A stretch of DNA of 64,000 nt from Paenibacillus_AA sp045062745. Lineage in GTDB: Bacteria > Bacillota > Bacilli > Paenibacillales > NBRC-103111. The stretch's first letter is position 1, and each line of letters starts with the position of its first letter. Below the pieces are notes generated by a model that had not been told where the DNA came from, did not search any database, and saw only the letters and a program-made list of their open reading frames with translations. This document shows, one piece after another, positions 58,362-64,000 of this stretch. A program made the position numbers and the translations under genes. The DNA lies in the NCBI RefSeq assembly GCF_045062745.1, contig NZ_JBJGED010000023.1, positions 1 through 64,000 on the forward strand, given 5' to 3'.

Positions 58362-59165
58362 ATGAATTCAAACATAAAAGTAGCCGTAGCCGGAGCAAGC
58401 GGGAGGATGGGCCGCGAAGTCGTAAAAATGGTGCTGGACGATCCGACGCTCCAACTCGTGGCGGCCGTAGACCGGTCGAACGAAGGCAAAGACATTGCGA
58501 AACTAATCGGGTATGACGAGTGCGGCGTGCTCGTAAGCTCGGAGCTGGACGCCGTTCTGCTGCAATCGAAGGCGGACGTGCTAGTGGATTTCACGACGCC
58601 GCACTCGGTCATGGCCAACAGCCGCATAGCGATCGCGAATCGGGTACGTCCGGTGATCGGGACGACGGGCTTCACACCGGATGATATTGAAGAGTTGGAC
58701 AAGCTGTGCCGGGAGAACGGCATCGGCGGCATCATCGCTCCGAATTTCTCCATCGGCGCCATTCTAATGATGAAATTCGCCGCGCAGGCAGCGAAATATA
58801 TGCCGCACGTGGAAATCATCGAGTACCATGGCGATCAGAAGCTGGACGCTCCGTCCGGGACTTCGATCAAGACGGCCGAGCTGATCGCGGCGAACCGCGA
58901 AGAGTTCCGTCAGGGCAATCCGAACGAGACCGAGACGATCGAGGGCGCGCGCGGCGGGTTGTACAACGGCTTCCGCATTCACAGCGTTCGGCTTCCGGGG
59001 GTATTCGCGCAGCAGGAAGTCATCTTCGGCGGTCATGGCCAGACGCTCAAGATTCGCCATGATTCGTATGAGCGCGCAGGCTATATGCCGGGCGTCAACA
59101 TTGCCGTCAAGAAGGTCATGGAGCTGCAAGGCATCGTGTACGGCTTCGAGCATTTCATCGACTGA
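58362..59165 (+). CDS. dapB: 4-hydroxy-tetrahydrodipicolinate reductase
   Basis: 267 residues from ATG 58362 with AAAGGAG; the frame upstream overlaps the TPR gene. NAD(P) motif VAGASGRMGREVVKMV, GTTGFTPDD near 102, and HGDQKLDAPSGTS near 160 with the catalytic Lys. The motif usually reads His-His; here the second His is Gly (EYHGDQK). Makes tetrahydrodipicolinate for lysine and diaminopimelate. Confidence 0.95.
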   Translation: MNSNIKVAVAGASGRMGREVVKMVLDDPTLQLVAAVDRSNEGKDIAKLIGYDECGVLVSSELDAVLLQSKADVLVDFTTPHSVMANSRIAIANRVRPVIGTTGFTPDDIEELDKLCRENGIGGIIAPNFSIGAILMMKFAAQAAKYMPHVEIIEYHGDQKLDAPSGTSIKTAELIAANREEFRQGNPNETETIEGARGGLYNGFRIHSVRLPGVFAQQEVIFGGHGQTLKIRHDSYERAGYMPGVNIAVKKVMELQGIVYGFEHFID

Positions 59166-59237
59166 CCCGAAGTGAACTGATCTACATAGAACCGGCAGCC
59201 GGCATACCGTCCGGCATGCAGGAGTGGAGGAGTAGCC

Positions 59238-59660
59238 ATGTTGAACATCGCACTAATCGCCCATGACCGCAAAAAAGAAGAGATGGTCAATTTCGTCACC
59301 GCCTATGAGCAGGTGTTCCAGAAGCACAAGCTGTACGCAACCGGGACGACGGGAACTAAAATTATGGAAGCAACCGGGTTGAACGTGCATCGCTTCATGT
59401 CAGGGCCGCTAGGAGGCGACCAGCAGATCGGCGCGCTCGTGGCGAAGAACGAGATGGACCTGCTCATCTTCCTCCGCGATCCGCTCATGGCACAGCCGCA
59501 CGAGCCGGATATTATCGCCCTCCTGCGGCTGTGCGATGTTCAAGGCATTCCATGCGCCACGAACATCGCCACCGCCGAGATGCTGGTGAAGTCGCTCGAT
59601 CGCGGAGATTTCGCATGGCGGGAGCTTGTCCATAAGTACAAGCCCGAGGTATCGGAATGA
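59238..59660 (+). CDS. mgsA: Methylglyoxal synthase
   Basis: 140 residues, SD GTGGAGGAG. LIAHDRKKEEMVNF near 6, ATGTTGTKIMEATGL near 35, GPLGGDQQIGALV with the catalytic Asp near 61, and DLLIFLRDPL near 80. Converts dihydroxyacetone phosphate to methylglyoxal. Overlaps bshB1 by four bases. Confidence 0.96.
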   Translation: MLNIALIAHDRKKEEMVNFVTAYEQVFQKHKLYATGTTGTKIMEATGLNVHRFMSGPLGGDQQIGALVAKNEMDLLIFLRDPLMAQPHEPDIIALLRLCDVQGIPCATNIATAEMLVKSLDRGDFAWRELVHKYKPEVSE

Positions 59661-60364
59661 ACCAGCAGCCGCTCGATATTCTGATCTTCGGGGCGCATCC
59701 GGACGATGCCGAGATCGGCATGGGGGCGACAATCGCCAAGCATACGGCGAATGGATATCGCGTCGGGCTATGCGACCTGACTTTGGCGGAAATGTCCTCG
59801 AACGGGACGGTGGAGACGCGCCAGCAGGAAGCGAAGGCCGCATCCGCCGAGCTCGGCGTAACGGTTCGAACGAACCTGGGCCTGCCGGACCGAGGACTGT
59901 ATGTGACGCCCGACCATATACGCGCCATAACGCTCGAGATTCGGAGACACCGTCCCCGGATCGTATTCGCGCCTTATTGGATGGACCGCCATCCGGATCA
60001 TGTGGCGTGCAGCCATCTCGTTCAAGAGGCCGTCTTCAACGCCAAGCTTAGGAACTACGCGCCCGAATCCGGGCTTGTTTCTCATCCTGTAGAGCAAACG
60101 TACTATTATTTTATCAACGATGTATACGAAGCCGATCTGACCGTGGACGGGACGGACCATTACGAGGCGAAGCGCCGGTCGCTCCGAGCGTACGCCACGC
60201 AATTCAATCCCGCGGCGAGCGGCAATGCATTCGTGCCGACTCCGCTGAACCAAGGGTATCTGGAGCGGGTGGAAGCCCGCGATTCGCTCTTGGGGCAGAA
60301 GTGCGGGGTAGCGTTCGCCGAAGGCTTTGTGAGCAAGCTGCCTTATTCCGTTCATCTATTCTAA
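59657..60364 (+). CDS. bshB1: Bacillithiol biosynthesis deacetylase
   Basis: 235 residues. PIG-L/LmbE zinc motif FGAHPDDAEIGMGATI near residue 12, WMDRHPDHVACSHLVQEAV near 110 (second metal His). It deacetylates GlcNAc-malate in bacillithiol synthesis. Directly before bshA, as in B. subtilis. Confidence 0.95.
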   Translation: MNQQPLDILIFGAHPDDAEIGMGATIAKHTANGYRVGLCDLTLAEMSSNGTVETRQQEAKAASAELGVTVRTNLGLPDRGLYVTPDHIRAITLEIRRHRPRIVFAPYWMDRHPDHVACSHLVQEAVFNAKLRNYAPESGLVSHPVEQTYYYFINDVYEADLTVDGTDHYEAKRRSLRAYATQFNPAASGNAFVPTPLNQGYLERVEARDSLLGQKCGVAFAEGFVSKLPYSVHLF

Positions 60365-60429
60365 TCGATCGCGGAATACTATAGAACTAACGGAGACTCG
60401 ATGCAGGCAGTCTGGGAGGAGGAATCGCG

Positions 60430-61599
60430 GTGAGCGACCGATTGAAGATCGGCATTACGTGTTACCCGTCGCTAGGAGGATCGGGCGTCGTCGCTACGGA
60501 ATTGGGGAAGCTGCTGGCGGAAAAAGGCCATGAGGTTCATTTCATTACGCATAGCGTTCCGTTTCGCCTCGGGAAGTTTCATAAGAACATTTATTATCAC
60601 GAAGTCGAAGTCAGCAACTATTACGTGTTCAAATACCCTCCCTATGACTTGGCGCTGGCCAGCAAGCTTGCGCAAGTCGCCAAGATGGAGCAGCTCGACC
60701 TGCTGCATGTGCACTATGCGATTCCGCATGCCGTCTGCGCCTATCTGGCCAAGGAGATGGTCGGCAGCCACCTGAAGGTCGTCACGACGCTGCACGGAAC
60801 CGATATTACGGTGCTCGGGCAAGATGAGTCGATGAGCGACATCATTCGGCTGGCGCTGGAGAAGAGCGACGCGGTGACGGCGGTATCGCAGGACCTCATT
60901 CATGAGACGCGGCAGGCGATCGAGACGGACGTTCGCATCGATCTGGCTTACAACTTCGTGGACAAACGGGTGTATTATCCGCGAGACGTGACGAATTTGC
61001 GCCGGGAATATGCGCGCCCGGACGAGAAGCTGTTGATCCACATCTCGAACTTCCGTCCTGTGAAGCGCATTGGGGATGTCATCGACATTTTCGCCGAAGT
61101 GAACAAGAAGGTGAAGTCGCGGCTGATGTTCGTGGGGGAAGGGCCGGAGCTGTCCAAAATGATCTGCAAGGTAAAGGAGCTGGGCTTGACCGAACGGGTG
61201 CTGTTCTGTGGGAAGCAGGACGACGTGGCCCAGATTATCTCGCTCGCGGACGTCATGCTGCTGCCATCGGAGAAGGAAAGCTTCGGCTTGGTCGCCCTCG
61301 AGGCGATGGCGTGCGGGGTTCCTACGATCGGCTCCAACGCCGGCGGGATTCCCGAGCTGATCACCCATGGCGAAACCGGTTATTTGGCCGATATTGGCGA
61401 TACGCAGACGATGGCGGAGCACGCGATCCGGCTGTTGTCCGATCCCGGCCTGTATGAGGCGATGTCGAAGGCATGCCTGGACCGGGCGCGTACGAAGTTT
61501 TGCAACGATCTGATCACGATCCAATATGAAGAGATCTACTACCGCGTGCTCGGACGTCCGATGCCGATGTATAACGTGGATGAGCTTTGCAAGGCGTAA
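60430..61599 (+). CDS. bshA: N-acetyl-alpha-D-glucosaminyl L-malate synthase
   Basis: 389 residues from GTG 60430, SD GGGAGGAGG. GT4 fold: ITCYPSLGGSGVVATELGKLL at the start, HVHYAIPHAVCAYLA near 97, and the acidic donor-binding motif LLPSEKESFGLVALEAMACGVP near 277. First step of bacillithiol synthesis, joining GlcNAc to malate. Confidence 0.96.
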   Translation: MSDRLKIGITCYPSLGGSGVVATELGKLLAEKGHEVHFITHSVPFRLGKFHKNIYYHEVEVSNYYVFKYPPYDLALASKLAQVAKMEQLDLLHVHYAIPHAVCAYLAKEMVGSHLKVVTTLHGTDITVLGQDESMSDIIRLALEKSDAVTAVSQDLIHETRQAIETDVRIDLAYNFVDKRVYYPRDVTNLRREYARPDEKLLIHISNFRPVKRIGDVIDIFAEVNKKVKSRLMFVGEGPELSKMICKVKELGLTERVLFCGKQDDVAQIISLADVMLLPSEKESFGLVALEAMACGVPTIGSNAGGIPELITHGETGYLADIGDTQTMAEHAIRLLSDPGLYEAMSKACLDRARTKFCNDLITIQYEEIYYRVLGRPMPMYNVDELCKA

Positions 61600-61651
61600 A
61601 GCGATCGGTCGGAATAAGCCGGTTAAATCGTGCAAGTAGGAGATTGAAACG

Positions 61652-62977
61652 ATGTCGGAACGGATGGAGCAAGTAGGGAAACGACTGCTGAGGCAGCTGA
61701 CGACCCAAGGCTATGAGGCATTTTGGGTCGGGGGCTGCGTGAGGGACAAGCTCCTCGGCAGGCCGCTGAAGGATATCGATATAGCGACCTCCGCCACGCC
61801 GGATGATGTGATGCGGCTGTTTCCCCATTCCATCCCAACCGGGCTGCAGCACGGAACCGTCACGGTCGTGGAGGAAAGGATTCCATATGAAGTGACGACG
61901 TTTCGGCGGGAAACGGACTATGCCGATCACCGGCGCCCGAAGTCAGTCGAATACGTCTCGGAGCTGCAAGAGGATTTGAACCGCCGGGACTTCACGATCA
62001 ATGCCATCGCCATGGATGCCGACGGCTCGATCGTCGACCCCTTCGGGGGGCGGGACGATCTGAAGCGCGGCGTTCTTCGCTGCGTGGGCGAGGCGAAGGA
62101 GCGGTTCGAGGAAGATGCGCTCCGCATGCTGCGGTGCATCCGCTTCGCTTGCGAGTATGGCCTGCAGATCGAGGCCGCCACTTGGCAAGCGCTGCTGGAG
62201 CACGCGCCGCTCCTTCGTTATATCGCGATGGAGCGGGTGCAGGCGGAGCTGGATAAAATCATAGGCGGAGCGGGGCCGGATCTCGGCATTCGGTTGCTGG
62301 GCGAGAGCCGGCTGCTGCAGCATACGAAGGAAGCTTTGCCTTGGCCGGCTGCTATGGCGGATGGAGACGAGCCGGAACCAGGCGGGCCTTCGGAGCTGTG
62401 GCCCGGGCCCTTGAACGTGCTCGAGGGAGCGGACTTGCGTTGGGCGTACTGGCTGCTTCAGCAAGGCGTCGGGACGGAGGAGGCGCGGGAGGGCTTCTCC
62501 CGCCTGCGGTTCTCCTCTGACAAGACGAGCACCATCACCGCGCTGCTGCGCGTCGAGGCTTGGATGGCGCCGCAGCTCGCCGAGGCGCCCGCCGCCGCGG
62601 ACGCGCCCCTGCGCGAGGCGCTGGCGCGCGCCGCCGTGCGCTACGGCGCGGACGCCGTGCGCGGCTGGCTGCGCCTGCTCGCGCCCGGCGCCGCCGCGCC
62701 GCCGCGCGCCGGCCGCGCGCCGAGGGACGCACGGCGGCACCGCCTGCACCAATCCGGCACGGATTGGCTGCAGGCGGTGCCGGCGACGCGCGTCGGCGAG
62801 CTCGCGCTGGGCGGGCGCGACGTGCTCGCCGCGCTCGGGCGGCCGGGCGGCCCGTGGCTCGGCCGGCTGCTGGACGACCTGCTGCTGGCCGTAGCGCTCG
62901 GTCGGCTGCCGAATGAACGAGAGCGGCTGCTGGAAGCCGCACGCCAACAGATCGAGAGGGATGCGCACGATGAATGA
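61652..62977 (+). CDS. cca: CCA tRNA nucleotidyltransferase
   Basis: 441 residues. Class II signature VGGCVRDKLLGRPLKDIDIATSATPDDV with the catalytic Asp pair near 42, RRDFTINAIAMDADGSIVDP near 110, and EDALRMLRCIRFACEYGLQIE near 150. It adds CCA to tRNA 3' ends. The C-terminal third (about 300-380) is extremely Ala/Arg-rich and encoded by DNA of very high GC. Overlaps birA by eight bases. Confidence 0.94.
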   Translation: MSERMEQVGKRLLRQLTTQGYEAFWVGGCVRDKLLGRPLKDIDIATSATPDDVMRLFPHSIPTGLQHGTVTVVEERIPYEVTTFRRETDYADHRRPKSVEYVSELQEDLNRRDFTINAIAMDADGSIVDPFGGRDDLKRGVLRCVGEAKERFEEDALRMLRCIRFACEYGLQIEAATWQALLEHAPLLRYIAMERVQAELDKIIGGAGPDLGIRLLGESRLLQHTKEALPWPAAMADGDEPEPGGPSELWPGPLNVLEGADLRWAYWLLQQGVGTEEAREGFSRLRFSSDKTSTITALLRVEAWMAPQLAEAPAAADAPLREALARAAVRYGADAVRGWLRLLAPGAAAPPRAGRAPRDARRHRLHQSGTDWLQAVPATRVGELALGGRDVLAALGRPGGPWLGRLLDDLLLAVALGRLPNERERLLEAARQQIERDAHDE

Positions 62978-63938
62978 CCGCATTCTAGCCATATTCGAAC
63001 AACACGCCGATGAGTTCGTGTCCGGCGAGCAGCTGAGCGAGATGCTGCAGTGCAGCCGCACAGCCATCTGGAAGCATATCCAGGCGCTGAAGGAAGCGGG
63101 CTACGAGTTCGAGGCCGTCTCGCGCCGCGGTTATCGCTTGCTGCGGCAGCCCGACCGCTGGTCGGCGGTCAAGCTGCTGGCCGCGCTGAAGACTCGGACG
63201 ATGGGCCGCCGCTTGAAGCTGCTGGACGAGGTCGACTCGACGCAGACGGTCGCCCACCAGCTGGCGCTGGAAGGCGCGGACGAAGGCACGCTCGTCGTGG
63301 CCGAGCAGCAGCTGGCCGGCCGCGGCCGGATGGGGAAAGCTTGGCATTCCCCCAAAGGCAAAGGCATCTGGATGAGCCTCGTGCTGCGGCCGACGATCCC
63401 GATGCACTTCACCCCGCAGTTGACGCTGCTGACAGCCGTTGCGGTCTGCCGGGCGATACGCAAGCTAGCCGGTGTCCCGGCAGCCATTAAATGGCCGAAC
63501 GATATTCTGATCGAAGGCCGCAAGGTGTGCGGCATTCTGCTCGAGTCGGTCGCCGAAGACGAGCGGCTGCGCTATGTCATCGCCGGCATCGGGATCAGCG
63601 TCAATCTGGAGCAGGACGATTATCCGGATGAGCTCCGGCCGATCGCTACCTCGCTGCGTTTAGCAGCAGGGCGCGAGATCGACCGTATCGCCCTTCTTAC
63701 CCTCGTGCTCGAAGAATTCGAAGCTCTGTACACGTTGTATCACGAACACGGCTTCGAGCCGATTCGCACCTCCTGGGAGGCGCTCACGATGTCGCTCGGC
63801 GGCCAGGTCCGAGCGAATACGGCGAAAGGCACGATCACGGGAACCGCGCTCGCCATCGACGAGATGGGGGCGTTGATCGTCGAGACGGAGGCCGGGGACA
63901 CCATCAAGCTCTACTCGGCGGAGATCCAGCACGCCTAA
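62970..63938 (+). CDS. birA: Biotin-[acetyl-CoA-carboxylase] ligase and biotin operon repressor
   Basis: 322 residues from ATG 62970; earlier starts lie inside cca. The N-terminal winged helix (VSGEQLSEMLQCSRTAIWKHIQALKEAGYEFEAVSRRGYRLL) makes it a regulatory type. The ligase domain has GRGRMGKAWHSPKGKGIWMS near 130 and KWPNDILIEGRKVCGILLES near 190. Attaches biotin via biotinyl-AMP and represses bio genes. Confidence 0.95.
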   Translation: MNDRILAIFEQHADEFVSGEQLSEMLQCSRTAIWKHIQALKEAGYEFEAVSRRGYRLLRQPDRWSAVKLLAALKTRTMGRRLKLLDEVDSTQTVAHQLALEGADEGTLVVAEQQLAGRGRMGKAWHSPKGKGIWMSLVLRPTIPMHFTPQLTLLTAVAVCRAIRKLAGVPAAIKWPNDILIEGRKVCGILLESVAEDERLRYVIAGIGISVNLEQDDYPDELRPIATSLRLAAGREIDRIALLTLVLEEFEALYTLYHEHGFEPIRTSWEALTMSLGGQVRANTAKGTITGTALAIDEMGALIVETEAGDTIKLYSAEIQHA

Positions 63939-63966
63939 TCGGTTTTTGCCGAATTGTTGAAAATGT

Positions 63967-63996
63967 CGTGAAACTTTCACGAAAGTTTGCTATACT
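63967..63996 (+). promoter_or_regulatory. Promoter with overlapping palindromes at the right edge
   Basis: GTGAAA (63968-63973), 17-base spacer, TATACT (63991-63996). Two overlapping inverted repeats, CGTGAAA-C-TTTCACG (63967-63981) and AAACTTTC-AC-GAAAGTTT (63971-63988), cover the -35 and spacer, a likely operator. The gene it serves is outside the window. Confidence 0.55.
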
Positions 63997-64000
63997 GTAG

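Noticed and set aside
60472..61635. 387-codon open frame antisense to bshA
   Set aside because: Shadow frame of a GC-rich gene; composition not protein-like.
61943..63067. 374-codon open frame antisense to cca and birA
   Set aside because: Produced by the extreme GC bias of cca; no SD, and it conflicts with two clear genes.
1..64000. CRISPR array, transposase or insertion sequence
   Set aside because: No regularly spaced direct repeats and no transposase-like protein were seen on either strand.

Overview
The window looks like a Paenibacillus or close Paenibacillaceae chromosome. Evidence is the Bacillales aromatic/menaquinone supraoperon in near B. subtilis order (mtrB-hepS-menG-hepT-ndk-cheR-aroC-aroB-aroH-trpEDCFBA-hisC-tyrA ... 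ypiF-qcrABC-ypjABCD-dapB-mgsA-bshB1-bshA-cca-birA), strong AGGAGG-type Shine-Dalgarno (SD) sequences, frequent GTG/TTG starts, a bacillithiol pathway and a TRAP-type trp leader.

Bases 1 to about 22,070 are the right part of a prophage, cut by the left window edge. It carries a late module of a short-tailed (podovirus-like) phage: scaffold-like protein, N4-gp56-type major capsid, adaptor-like protein, pectate-lyase-fold tailspike, propeller-like tail protein, and two large presumed internal/ejection proteins, with no tape measure, tube or sheath. Lysis genes (holin, amidase) follow. A reverse-strand accessory block holds an acyltransferase, small unknown proteins, a HAD phosphatase and a Cro-like regulator. 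A plasmid-like block follows (ribbon-helix-helix-like protein, FtsK/HerA ATPase, replication-relaxation-like protein), then a divergent XRE immunity switch, a BRO/KilAC antirepressor, a probable reverse-strand small RNA and small ORFs. The prophage ends in a tRNA-Pro(GGG) 3' fragment lacking its 5' part, which I read as an attachment site. Terminase, portal and integrase are not in the window and would lie to the left.

From 22,083 to 46,056 is core metabolism. A divergent MmyB-like regulator/FabF pair precedes mtrB (TRAP). The menaquinone/heptaprenyl block has mqnP, ubiX and mqnA of the futalosine route placed between menG and hepT. Then come ndk, cheR, aroC-aroB-aroH, the trp operon behind a leader with 11 TRAP triplets and a terminator, and hisC-tyrA. 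TRAP and its target leader are both here. trpG and aroE are missing from the cluster. A two-gene unit follows: an XRE protein with seven exact 29-residue repeats and an SPFH/slipin membrane protein.

From 46,057 to 64,000: a short C-rich sRNA candidate, an ECF-like sigma/anti-sigma pair, a phosphatase, a GH15-like protein, an unknown 417-residue protein, a gamma-carbonic-anhydrase-like protein whose SD is buried in a perfect 12-bp hairpin, an IDEAL-domain miniprotein, ypiF, the menaquinol:cytochrome c reductase qcrABC, ypjA-ypjB-ypjC-ypjD, a TPR protein, dapB, mgsA, bshB1, bshA, cca and birA. A roughly 60-bp stem-loop repeat occurs twice, before trpE and before ypjA. No CRISPR array, rRNA, intact tRNA or insertion sequence was seen.
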